Shown here in pieces: positions 1 to 7,529 of a DNA stretch of 42,980 nt. Source of the stretch: an uncultured Gammaproteobacteria bacterium (GTDB taxonomy: Bacteria > Pseudomonadota > Gammaproteobacteria > SZUA-152); the NCBI GenBank assembly GCA_913009875.1, contig CAJVYS010000014.1, positions 1-42,980 of the forward strand, in the 5' to 3' direction. A program made the translations under genes and the position numbers. Numbering within the stretch: position 1 is the first letter of the stretch; each line of letters starts with the position of its first letter. Under the pieces are notes generated by a model. That model ran no database searches, was not told where the DNA came from, and was given only the letters and a program-made list of their open reading frames with translations.

Positions 1-51
1 AACCACATGCTGTGGCACCCCAGCCATGCTTAACCTTGGGAGTCTTGCCAT
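1..51 (-). CDS. REP-associated tyrosine transposase (RAYT, Y1_Tnp), N-terminal fragment cut by the window edge
   Basis: Reading the minus strand from an ATG at 51-49, 17 codons run to the window edge and give MARLPRLSMAGVPQHVV. This matches the usual N-terminus of IS200-like REP-associated tyrosine transposases (MARLPR..., then a G-x-P-x-H-V strand). These single-strand nucleases act on REP palindromes. A REP-like sequence lies directly upstream at 103-125, the arrangement expected for a RAYT gene beside its own substrate. The catalytic HUH and Tyr motifs lie outside the window, so intactness cannot be judged. The ribosome binding site is weak. Identification rests on a short stretch plus context. 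Confidence 0.6.
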   Translation of the reverse strand, partial: MARLPRLSMAGVPQHVV

Positions 52-102
52 TGCTTTACTCTATGCTTTGCTCTCGTTTGTCTAGCATATCCCTGCATAG
101 GT

Positions 103-125
103 GCGGAATCAATTACTCTGACCCC
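103..125 (-). repeat. REP-like element upstream of the RAYT gene
   Basis: On the minus strand this starts GGGGTCAGAGTAATTGATTC. Repeats beginning GGGGTCAGAGT or GGGGTCAAG are commonly found beside RAYT genes. A shortened copy starts at 25167 (GGGGTCAGAGCCCTT), and a related inverted pair lies at 574-662. It sits between the RAYT start and the plus-strand ORF at 148, so it may overlap promoter DNA of both. Confidence 0.55.
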
Positions 126-147
126 ATTGATTCTGGGAGGTAAGAAC

Positions 148-384
148 ATGAGTGTTAAATTCAACCTAGTTTTATTTAAAAGTGAAGGCAATTTGATAAA
201 CTGTACAGTTGAGTATGAAAAACCTTTGGGAAAGGAAGCTGGACACATTAGGTGTGGGGTAGAGAACGAGACCATAGGTGAGTTAGTTAAAAAAACCATA
301 GAAGATGTTATTTGTAATCACGAACACATATTTCTGACGGGCTTAGATTTAAGTGAGGAAGATTTTTGTTCGCATATATCATAA
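148..384 (+). CDS. Hypothetical small protein (78 aa)
   Basis: The ATG at 148 is preceded by a good ribosome binding site (GGGAGG, 7 nt upstream), so it is preferred over the upstream in-frame start at 127. The product has 78 residues, with a beta-rich start (MSVKFNLVLFKSEGNL) and an acidic C-terminus (LDLSEEDF). There is no signal peptide or membrane segment, and I do not recognise a family. Its last 77 bp overlap the minus-strand ORF 308-478 in the opposite direction; both have good ribosome binding sites, so one may be spurious. Base composition is AT-richer than the core genes to the right, as expected for acquired DNA. Confidence 0.45.
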   Translation: MSVKFNLVLFKSEGNLINCTVEYEKPLGKEAGHIRCGVENETIGELVKKTIEDVICNHEHIFLTGLDLSEEDFCSHIS

Positions 385-478
385 ATCTGTTTATTGCATC
401 TTCATAGGAAGTTGAGGCGGCTATGGTGTATTCCACAGTAACATCGTTTTCGTCTTTATAAGAAATAACATGAGACAT
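308..478 (-). CDS. Small hypothetical protein (56 aa), strong ribosome binding site
   Basis: On the minus strand an ATG at 478-476 follows AAGGAGGG with a spacing of about 7 nt, one of the better ribosome binding sites in the window. The reading frame stays open for 56 codons to a TAA at 310-308. The product starts MSHVISYKDENDVTVEYTIA, carries a Tyr-Glu-Asp-Ala helix and ends CVRDYK. It has no membrane segment and no family I recognise. It has the same direction as the small ORF at 604-837 and is opposite to the integron integrase relic, the polarity gene cassettes would have. It overlaps the plus-strand ORF 148-384 by 77 bp. It is short enough to be missed by usual length cut-offs. Confidence 0.5.
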   Translation of the reverse strand: MSHVISYKDENDVTVEYTIAASTSYEDAINRFMIYANKNLPHLNLSPSEICVRDYK

Positions 479-573
479 TTGTAGTCCCTCCTTCGGGAGT
501 AAAGAAGTTTAATTTTAGTAATTCTAACAGTTGTATTGAACGGACGTCCCGAGAGGGCACAGGAGAGGGCACA

Positions 574-662
574 GGGTCAAGTCTTGCCTTTTGCCCTTAT
601 TTGTTACGATCTGGCCAACTCAAGAATAATTCCAGGAAAAAGCAAAAGGCAAGACTTGACCC
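574..662. repeat. REP-like inverted repeat pair, 21-bp perfect arms
   Basis: Arms at 574-594 and 642-662 are perfect 21-bp reverse complements, each reading GGGTCAAGTCTTGCCTTTTG plus one base in its own direction, around a 47-bp spacer. Immediately to the right, the unit TGACCCCGCGCCTG is repeated two to three times (about 657-698). This looks like a bidirectional REP pair of the type mobilised by RAYT transposases, inserted in the 3' part of the small minus-strand ORF 604-837. Confidence 0.7.
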
Positions 663-837
663 CGCGCCTGTGTGACCCCGCGCCTGTGACCCCGCGCATG
701 AATGTAATTCCAGTTATTGAATGATGCTCAATTTCCCATGATTCCTTTGCACGCTTCGCAAGCTCAAGACTTGTTGTTGCAATATGAAAACTGTCATACG
801 CCGAACGAGATTCCAATTTTACATCTATTGATATCAA
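604..837 (-). CDS. Small orphan ORF, 3' end probably replaced by a REP insertion
   Basis: The minus-strand frame begins at a TTG (837) or GTG (843). AGGAGG lies 9 nt from the TTG, so that start is preferred. The first half (start ISIDVKLESRSAYDSFHIAT) reads like a real small protein. The second half is encoded by the tandem CCCCGCGCC units and one arm of the inverted repeat, so the original C-terminus is probably lost. No family recognised. It runs divergently from the integrase relic, as a first gene cassette would, but no convincing attC site was found. It may be a broken gene. Confidence 0.35.
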   Translation of the reverse strand: MISIDVKLESRSAYDSFHIATTSLELAKRAKESWEIEHHSITGITFMRGVTGAGSHRRGVKSCLLLFPGIILELARS

Positions 838-1002
838 AAACACTCTCCTCCTAGAGAAATATAACAGTTAAATATCCCAGAATCATTAATTATGGTGCTA
901 GACAGAATCTGTCTATTGCATAATTACGAACTTCATACACTGTATAGAAAAACAGCAGCTAGAGTGAGATGAAATTTACCCACATGAAAAGGACGCTAGC
1001 AT

Positions 1003-1961
1003 ATGGATATTCGAAAGTCAAAAACGGGTGATGCCGCAACAAAATTTTGGGATCGGTATATTGAATATGTTCAAAAACAAGGAGTTAATGGTGCCGCCTG
1101 TCGTTGGTATGTAAAACGGGTAGAACAATATCTACACGCCTATCCAGATCAAAAACTAACCACACATACACCTGAGTTAATCACCTGATTCTTAGAGGAT
1201 GAGGGCAGGAATCCTGCGCTGAAGGACTGGCAATTCATCCAAATCATCGATGCTATACAGAAACTGTTTGCCATGATCAATACCCCATGGATTGATAAGG
1301 TGGATTGGGAGTATTGGAAATCTTTTACCCGTAGCCTATCCCAGGATTATGCTACTCTTGCCAGGGAAGTACTTGTACCAAAAAAATGCACTGGTCAGGA
1401 AAAAACTGATAAAAGTGAACTTGCGGCCGTGCGTAAAGACTATGCCCTTCTATTAAATGCTCTGAGCACTGAAATTCGTCAGCGAAATTATTCAATTCGA
1501 ACAGAGCAGGTGTACGAGTTGTGGGTATGCCGCTTTATTTTATTCAATAATGCTAAAAATCCAAAATTGCTTGGAGCCACTGAGGTGGTCTCATTCCTTC
1601 AGTATCTTGCCGTGCAGAGAAACGTGGCTGCAAGCACTCAAAATCAAGCACTTAATGCCTTGGTTTTTTCTATAGGCACGCGGTGAAAGAATCACTTGAT
1701 GATCTTGGCGATTTTTCACGGGCGAAGCGGTCTAAGCGTTTGCCCGTTGTGCTGACACAAAAAGAAGTTGATGGCCTTTTAAATCAAATGAAGTGTCATT
1801 CTTTGCGATATAGTTTTGCCACACATCTTTTGATGTCGGGGCAGGATATACGCACGGTACAGGAGTTGCTGGGGCATGCGGATGTTTCGACCACGATGAT
1901 TTATACCCATGTCCTTAATCGTGGCGGGCTCGCTGTTGTCAGCCCGCTTGATAGGATGTAA
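1003..1961 (+). pseudogene. Integron integrase (IntI-like tyrosine recombinase), decayed
   Basis: Three pieces together give an integron-integrase-like protein. Residues from 1003 match the N-terminal region up to a TGA at 1186-1188; the same frame continues (WQFIQIIDAIQKLF) through the core-binding domain ([16 protein letters not shown]). At the T-run 1664-1669 one base is missing: restoring a T gives [11 protein letters not shown], continuous with the frame starting at 1683. After GLLNQMK (near 1793) the sequence jumps directly to [13 protein letters not shown], so the middle of the catalytic domain, including the first catalytic Arg and the integron-specific insertion, is deleted. The C-terminal HxLR, LGH and Tyr ([11 protein letters not shown]) motifs remain. 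With a nonsense codon, a frameshift and a deletion, it cannot make an active recombinase. Confidence 0.88.
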
Positions 1962-2011
1962 TGACGTGATTCACAAAGGATCGAAGAGAGGGACGAATAA
2001 CCGGCTCTGCT

Positions 2012-2767
2012 TCAGCCGATGATCAGTTTCGCCCCCACCAGCAGGGTGATCACTTCGAAGGCGCGCTTGATCCAGCGGTTGCCCTGGGTGATGGCGAGGT
2101 GGGCGCCGGCATAGCCGCCCAGCAGCGAGCCGAGCAGCAGGGCGGGCAGCCAGGACCACTGGGGGTCGCCGAGGATGGTCAGGGTGATGGCGCCGCTGCC
2201 GTTCCAGAACAGGCCGACGAGAACCAGGGTGTGGGCCACGGCGCGTTTGTAGTCGAGACCGAACCAGCCCACCAGCCAGAGAGTGACGAACAGGCCGGTG
2301 CCGGAGGTGAGCGAGCCGTTGAGGATGCCGATGAGGAACAGCACGCCTCCGCCTACAGCGTAACGCCAGACCTGCTGCGGCATGGGTTGGGAGTCCTGCC
2401 CTAGACTGGGCTTGAACACCGAGTACAGGCCCAGGCTCAGGGTCAGCAGACCGAGGGCGATCTCCGCGCTTCGATCCGGCACGAAGAGGATAAAACTGGC
2501 GCCAATAATCACACCCGGCAAGCCGAACAGGAGGATAAACAGCGTCAGACGACCATCCAGGCTGCCCTCGCGCAGGTTGCGCACGGTGGCGCCCACGCCA
2601 AGGGCGACGCTGGCGATCTTGTGGGTGGCCAGGGCCACGCCAAAGGGCAGGCCGAGGAAGATGAGGATGGGGAACTGCAGCAGCCCCGCGCCGCCGCCAG
2701 CGAAGGCGGAAAAGATGTTAGCCACCAGGGAGACGACGAATAACAGTAGTTGGGTGGGCCAGTCCAT
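2012..2767 (-). CDS. Sulfite exporter TauE/SafE family membrane protein
   Basis: The 251-residue product is almost entirely hydrophobic, with about seven to eight membrane segments in two similar halves, as in the TauE/SafE (DUF81) family. Typical features are the early AFAGGGAGLLQFPIL segment with ATHKIASVALG, and the second-half GGGVLFLIGILNGSLTSGTGLF. Family members export sulfite, sulfoacetate or other small anions; the substrate here cannot be read from sequence. The gene stands alone, downstream of slmA on the same strand and separated from it by a palindromic repeat. The start at 2767 has a weak ribosome binding site but gives the usual family length. Confidence 0.88.
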   Translation of the reverse strand: MDWPTQLLLFVVSLVANIFSAFAGGGAGLLQFPILIFLGLPFGVALATHKIASVALGVGATVRNLREGSLDGRLTLFILLFGLPGVIIGASFILFVPDRSAEIALGLLTLSLGLYSVFKPSLGQDSQPMPQQVWRYAVGGGVLFLIGILNGSLTSGTGLFVTLWLVGWFGLDYKRAVAHTLVLVGLFWNGSGAITLTILGDPQWSWLPALLLGSLLGGYAGAHLAITQGNRWIKRAFEVITLLVGAKLIIG

Positions 2768-2805
2768 GTTCAGCAGTTTGCCGGATTACTGTAAAAAAAA
2801 GGATT

Positions 2806-2871
2806 TGTGGGAGCGGCTTCAGCCGCGAAGGTTAAACCTAACTTTATTTCGCGGCTGAAGCCGCTCCCACA
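2806..2871. repeat. 24-bp inverted repeat (GCGGCTTCAGCCGC family)
   Basis: Arms 2806-2829 and 2848-2871 are perfect 24-bp reverse complements around an 18-bp loop, with core GAGCGGCTTCAGCCGCGAA. A second, shorter copy lies at 6436-6485. This palindrome is widespread as an intergenic repeat in Pseudomonas and relatives. Between slmA and the TauE gene it may act as a transcript-stabilising or terminating hairpin. Confidence 0.85.
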
Positions 2872-2884
2872 GGCTATTCGGTAA

Positions 2885-3475
2885 TCAGCGATCGGGAAAC
2901 AGGCTCGCCGACAATAATTCCCACTGCTGGTCCCAGCGCTCCAGGGGCGATTGTGAAAAGCCGCTGCGCACGAACTGGTTCATGCGCCCCTCGACCGCCG
3001 CCAGCATCAGGTTGGCCGCCGCTGTGGAGGGGTTGCCGACGGGTAGTTCGCCCTTCGATTCGGCCTCGCGCAGGATCTGTTTCAGCTGCGTCTCCAGGCG
3101 GTCATAGAACTGCATGATGCGCGTGCGCAGGCGTTCGTTTTCACCGGTCAGGGCGTCGCCGACCAGAATCCGCGACAGGCCCGGGTTGCGTGCGGCGAAG
3201 CCCAGCAGCATGCCGAGGATGGCATCGCAGCGCGCCCGCGCGGTGGACTGTTCGTCGAGGATACGATTGATGAGGCCGAATACCGTGTCTTCGATGAATT
3301 CGATCAGTGCCTCGAACATGCGCGCCTTGCTGGGGAAGTGGCGGTACAGCGCGGCCTCGGAAACGCCCAGTTCACGTGCCAGGGCGGCGGTGGTGATACG
3401 CTGGCCGGGGCTGACCTCGAGCTGGTGGGCGAGGGCTTCGAGGATCTGCTGGGCGCGGGAGGGTTTGTTGGTCAT
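2885..3475 (-). CDS. slmA: Nucleoid occlusion factor SlmA (TetR fold)
   Basis: The 196-residue protein has an N-terminal TetR helix-turn-helix (about residues 27-50: TTAALARELGVSEAALYRHF, then PSKARMFEALIEFIEDTVF) and an all-helical C-terminal half with ARNPGLSRILVGDAL and MLAAVEGRMNQFVRSGF, all typical of SlmA. SlmA binds dispersed chromosomal sites and, when DNA-bound, blocks FtsZ ring assembly over the nucleoid. Position downstream of argB-algC-dut matches the dut/slmA neighbourhood conserved in gammaproteobacteria. Length agrees with the family (about 198). The ribosome binding site is weak. Confidence 0.93.
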   Translation of the reverse strand: MTNKPSRAQQILEALAHQLEVSPGQRITTAALARELGVSEAALYRHFPSKARMFEALIEFIEDTVFGLINRILDEQSTARARCDAILGMLLGFAARNPGLSRILVGDALTGENERLRTRIMQFYDRLETQLKQILREAESKGELPVGNPSTAAANLMLAAVEGRMNQFVRSGFSQSPLERWDQQWELLSASLFPDR

Positions 3476-3546
3476 GGGTTACGTCTTGGTTGTTGTTATT
3501 TGGTTGGCTATGCGAGTGGGCCATGCCCGCGGTAAAACCGTAACTT

Positions 3547-3614
3547 GCCACAGAGGCACGGAGAACACAGAGAAGACTATTGATTGATCAGTTTTTCTCT
3601 GTGTCCTCTGTGGC
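3547..3614. repeat. Inverted repeat of the CCACAGAGGCACGGAG family
   Basis: GCCACAGAGG (3547-3556) and ACACAGAGAA (3565-3574) pair with TTCTCTGTGT (3595-3604) and CCTCTGTGGC (3605-3614), so the left arm carries an 8-nt insertion. The same family recurs at 11525-11704 as perfect arms and as a half copy at 42487-42505. It fills the argB-slmA spacer. Confidence 0.75.
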
Positions 3615-3625
3615 GAATATGGAAA

Positions 3626-4558
<933 letters not shown>

Positions 4559-4582
4559 TCACCACCGGCGCGGGAAGAAGGT

Positions 4583-4913
4583 GTCCGCCAATGAAAAGAA
4601 GAATGCCGAGGGTAGGTTGGTGGTGAGCGCAGCGAACCCCAACGTCTCACGCAATCCTTGGGCTTCGCTGGTTGTCTCTACTGCACAACCCTGCCAGGGC
4701 GAATGTCGACGGACATTTCGATTTTCGTGTTGCAACGCAAAGAACGCAGAGGCGCAGAGAACGCAAAGATTTTCTTTTGTTTTCTCTGCGTCCTTTGCGC
4801 CTTTGCGTCCTCCGCGTCTCCTTTCGGGGATACGCCCCTTCCGCGATCGTTGGGGTTCGCTGCGCTCACCGCCAACCTACAACACTGGTCTTGATTGGCG
4901 TTCATTGGCGGAC
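4583..4913. repeat. Three nested inverted repeats filling the algC-argB spacer
   Basis: This 395-bp spacer has no gene. Outermost arms are GTCCGCCAATGAA (4583-4595) and its complement at 4901-4913. Inside are 33-bp arms at 4612-4644 and 4848-4880 (GTAGGTTGG..GAGCGCAGCG..CCAACG) with one mismatch. Innermost are imperfect arms of a CGCAGAGGCGCAGAGAACGC type at about 4744-4769 and 4783-4808. The middle family recurs as hairpins near 25628-25662 and 40931-40960, and the inner one as a single copy near 25580-25608. The arrangement suggests stepwise insertion of one palindromic repeat into the loop of another. Confidence 0.8.
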
Positions 4914-4923
4914 CAAAAGAAAC

Positions 4924-6306
4924 TCAGAAAGGCAGCTCGGCCTCCGGGGCCTGTGACAGGATCAGTTGGCGGAATTCGCCCTGGATGCGCGCCAGCCCCG
5001 CCTCGTCCTCGGCCTCGAAGCGGATCACCAGGCAGGGGGTGGTGTTGGAGGCGCGCACCAGGCCGAAGCCGTCGGCGAAGTCGGCGCGGATGCCGTCGAT
5101 GGTGGTGACCGTGGCATCGGGAAAATCCGCCGCCGCCTGCAGCCTTTCCATCAGGGTGTGGTTCTCGCCCTCGGCGGTATGCAGCTTCAGCTCCGGGGTG
5201 TTGATGCTGTCGGGCAGCTCGCCGAAGATCTCGTCGGCCGGGCGACCGTCGGCGGCGAGGATCTCCAGCAGGCGCGCTGCCGTATACAAGGCGTCGTCAA
5301 AGCCGTACCAGCGCTCCTTGAAGAAGATATGCCCGCTCATCTCGCCGGCCAGCAGGTCGCCGGTCTCTTTCAGCTTGGCCTTGATGAAGGAGTGACCGGT
5401 CTTCCACATCAGCGGCTTGCCACCGGCCTCCTCGATGACCCGCGCCAGGTGGCTGGTGCACTTGATGTCGTAGATGATCTCGGCGCCGGGATTGCGCGAA
5501 ATCACGTCGCGCGCATAGAGCATCATCTGCCGGTCGGCCCAGATCACCGCGCCACTGGGGGTGACCACGCCGAGGCGGTCGCCATCGCCGTCGAAGGCCA
5601 GGCCAATATCGGCATCCTGCTCGCTGAGCGCCTGCTTCAGGTCTTCGAGGTTTTCCGGTTGGCTGGGATCCGGGTGGTGATTGGGGAAATTGCCGTCGAT
5701 TTCACAGAACAGCTCGGTGACGTCGCAACCCAGTGCCCGAAGCAAGCGCGGTGCGGCATCGCCAGCGACGCCGTTGCCGCAGTCGACGATAACCTTCATC
5801 GCCCGCGCCAGCTTCACATCGCCGGTGATGCGTTCAATATACTGGGATACCACGTCGGCGTTGTCGAAGCGGCCTTCGCCTGTGCTGAGATCACCCGTCT
5901 CGATACGCCGGTGCAGGGCCTGAATATCGGGGCCTGCCAGGGTGGTGCCGCCGATGACCATCTTCAGGCCGTTGTAATTGGGTGGATTGTGGCTGCCGGT
6001 GAGCATGATGCCGGAGCCGGTGCCCAGCGCGTAGGCGGCGTAATACAGTACCGGCGTGGGTGCCATGCCGAGGTCGGTGACGTCACGCCCGGCTTCGCGC
6101 AGGCCGCGGATCAGGGCCTCGATCAGCTTCGGCCCGGACAGGCGACCGTCGCGTGCCACATAGAAATGCTGCTCGCCGCGTGCCTCGGCCTCTGCGCCCA
6201 AGGCACGGCCGATCCAGTACACGGCGTCGGTGGACAGCGACTCGTCGACGATGCCGCGAATGTCGTAGGCCTTGAAGATGGAGGGGTCGATGGTGGGAGC
6301 GGTCAT
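4924..6306 (-). CDS. algC: Phosphomannomutase/phosphoglucomutase (AlgC type)
   Basis: A 460-residue alpha-D-phosphohexomutase that interconverts hexose 6- and 1-phosphates, supplying GDP-mannose and UDP-glucose for polysaccharide and LPS. The start (IFKAYDIRGIV), the phosphoserine loop (GIMLTGSHNPPNYNG, about residues 94-108), the metal loop (LAFDGDGDRLGVV), the sugar loop (GEMSGHIFF) and the phosphate-binding C-terminal RASNTTPCLVIRFE are all present. I chose the ATG at 6306, with AGGA about 7 nt upstream; a GTG at 6333 would add nine residues. It sits between dut and argB, the order known from Pseudomonas (dut-algC-argB). Confidence 0.94.
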   Translation of the reverse strand: MTAPTIDPSIFKAYDIRGIVDESLSTDAVYWIGRALGAEAEARGEQHFYVARDGRLSGPKLIEALIRGLREAGRDVTDLGMAPTPVLYYAAYALGTGSGIMLTGSHNPPNYNGLKMVIGGTTLAGPDIQALHRRIETGDLSTGEGRFDNADVVSQYIERITGDVKLARAMKVIVDCGNGVAGDAAPRLLRALGCDVTELFCEIDGNFPNHHPDPSQPENLEDLKQALSEQDADIGLAFDGDGDRLGVVTPSGAVIWADRQMMLYARDVISRNPGAEIIYDIKCTSHLARVIEEAGGKPLMWKTGHSFIKAKLKETGDLLAGEMSGHIFFKERWYGFDDALYTAARLLEILAADGRPADEIFGELPDSINTPELKLHTAEGENHTLMERLQAAADFPDATVTTIDGIRADFADGFGLVRASNTTPCLVIRFEAEDEAGLARIQGEFRQLILSQAPEAELPF

Positions 6307-6435
6307 GGGCACGTCCTGTGGTAAGGGGTTCACGCGGAAAAAGTGCGCGTAGGGTAGCAGCTTGTGGGGAGGCTGTTAATTCCGTCTGACTTCACGCCTG
6401 GGAGTCAAGGTATTGCTCACGAACAGAGATCTGTG

Positions 6436-6485
6436 CGGCTTCAGCCGCGATGCGGAATTCGACAGGATCATCGCGGCTGAAGCCG
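6436..6485. repeat. 17-bp inverted repeat, second copy of the GCGGCTTCAGCCGC family
   Basis: CGGCTTCAGCCGCGATG at 6436-6452 is perfectly complementary to 6469-6485 around a 16-bp loop. It shares its core with 2806-2871 and fills the dut-algC spacer, so it would form a hairpin in a dut-algC transcript. Confidence 0.8.
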
Positions 6486-6513
6486 TTCCCACAATTTACA
6501 AGTTGTGACCGAT

Positions 6514-6969
6514 TTAACGGTGACCGGTATGACCAAACCCACCCTCACCGCGGTCGCTCTCGTCGAAGGACTCGACGATTTCGAAGCTGGCTTGCACGAC
6601 GGGTACGAACACCATCTGCGCGATGCGGTCGCCGGGCTTGATGGTGAAGGCGTTGTTGCTGCGGTTCCAGCAGGAGACGAACAGCTGGCCTTGATAGTCG
6701 GAATCGATCAGCCCGGTGAGATTGCCCAGCACGATGCCGTGCTTGTGGCCCAGGCCGGAGCGCGGCAGCAGCACCGCCGCCAGACCGGGGTCGCCGATGT
6801 GGATGGCAATGCCGGTGGGTATCAGTTGCGTTTCACCGGGTCGGATCTCCAGCGGGGTGTCGAGTGCCGCGCGCAGATCCATGCCGGCGGAGCCGTCGGT
6901 GGCGTAGTGGGGCAGCTCGATTTCTGTGCCGATACGCGGATCAAGAATTTGCAGTTGGATTTGCTTCAT
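6514..6969 (-). CDS. dut: dUTP diphosphatase Dut
   Basis: The 151-residue trimeric dUTPase hydrolyses dUTP to dUMP and pyrophosphate, keeping uracil out of DNA and feeding dTMP synthesis. The five family motifs are visible: GSAGMDLRA, the PRSGLG phosphate loop, the uridine hairpin with [19 protein letters not shown], and the flexible C-terminal [10 protein letters not shown]. The last motif has His where Ser is usual (GFGSTG). I took the ATG at 6969 because homologues begin MK near ILDPRIG; an ATG at 6981 with AAGG 5 nt upstream is a fair alternative. It is followed by algC, but the usual upstream partner coaBC is absent and an orphan membrane protein takes its place. Confidence 0.95.
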   Translation of the reverse strand: MKQIQLQILDPRIGTEIELPHYATDGSAGMDLRAALDTPLEIRPGETQLIPTGIAIHIGDPGLAAVLLPRSGLGHKHGIVLGNLTGLIDSDYQGQLFVSCWNRSNNAFTIKPGDRIAQMVFVPVVQASFEIVESFDESDRGEGGFGHTGHR

Positions 6970-6999
6970 TGTGGGTGCCATTATCACCTTGACAGAGCA

Positions 7000-7416
7000 C
7001 TAGTAATGCCCTTCGAAAAAAACCCCTGGTTTGTCGGGATAAAGGATGGTGAGCGTCAGTGGACTTATAAAGCCTGTTTCCATTTTGTAATACCGGGCGA
7101 GATGGAAGGCGATTTTTTCAGCCGCTTCCTGCGTCGTATATTTATCCTTCTCCAGCTTTATTTGCAGATGATCATCGCGTCCCTCTGGATACTCCAGATC
7201 GGTGACAATACTGCTCTCGATGATCCAGTTTTTGAAATCCTCCTTGTCCTCCAGGTTCAGGCCCTCCGGCTTTTCTGCGATTTCCGGCTGAGGGCCTTCC
7301 ACCGCCTCTTTCTCTCCCGGAGGGAGTGGCTCTTCCGATGACAAAACCCACACCAGGACGAACAGCGGGAGCAGCGCCGCCAAGCCCAACATTCGTAACT
7401 GCTTCTTCCTCTCCAT
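7000..7416 (-). CDS. Hypothetical membrane-anchored protein (138 aa)
   Basis: The start ATG at 7416 follows GAGG by 7 nt. Residues 1-7 are basic (MERKKQL), then one hydrophobic helix (about 8-26, MLGLAALLPLFVLVWVLSS) gives a signal anchor. A Pro/Glu-rich linker (EEPLPPGEKEAVEGPQPEI) leads to a roughly 85-residue mixed alpha/beta domain with NWIIESSIVTDLEYPEG and TGFISPLTLTILYPDKPG. No family recognised. A small periplasmic domain on a membrane anchor is the likely topology. The stop lies 30 nt before the chosen dut start, so the two are probably co-transcribed. Confidence 0.75.
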   Translation of the reverse strand: MERKKQLRMLGLAALLPLFVLVWVLSSEEPLPPGEKEAVEGPQPEIAEKPEGLNLEDKEDFKNWIIESSIVTDLEYPEGRDDHLQIKLEKDKYTTQEAAEKIAFHLARYYKMETGFISPLTLTILYPDKPGVFFEGHY

Positions 7417-7529
7417 CGGTATTCCTCAAAGACAAGTCAGGACACTACACCAGAAGTGCACTTTAACATTAAGATGACGATCCCGGTCTTCCATATTTCC
7501 AGCTGCCGGGACGGCACCGCAGGCAGCGC

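Noticed and set aside
574-698. CRISPR-like spacing of repeated units
   Set aside because: The units are an inverted pair plus short tandem GACCCCGCGCC copies, without regular unique spacers and without cas genes.
2099-2858. Plus-strand ORFs of 101 and 158 codons over the TauE gene
   Set aside because: The minus strand encodes a coherent multi-helix membrane protein; these frames run through it and into the palindromic repeat.
4966-6324. A 452-codon plus-strand frame opposite algC
   Set aside because: It is the antisense of a well-conserved phosphohexomutase; its composition (many Ala, Gly, His, Asp, Val) is typical of GC-rich shadow frames. The same holds for 3584-4594, 7584-8006, 8058-8822, 8383-10011 and 31711-32628.
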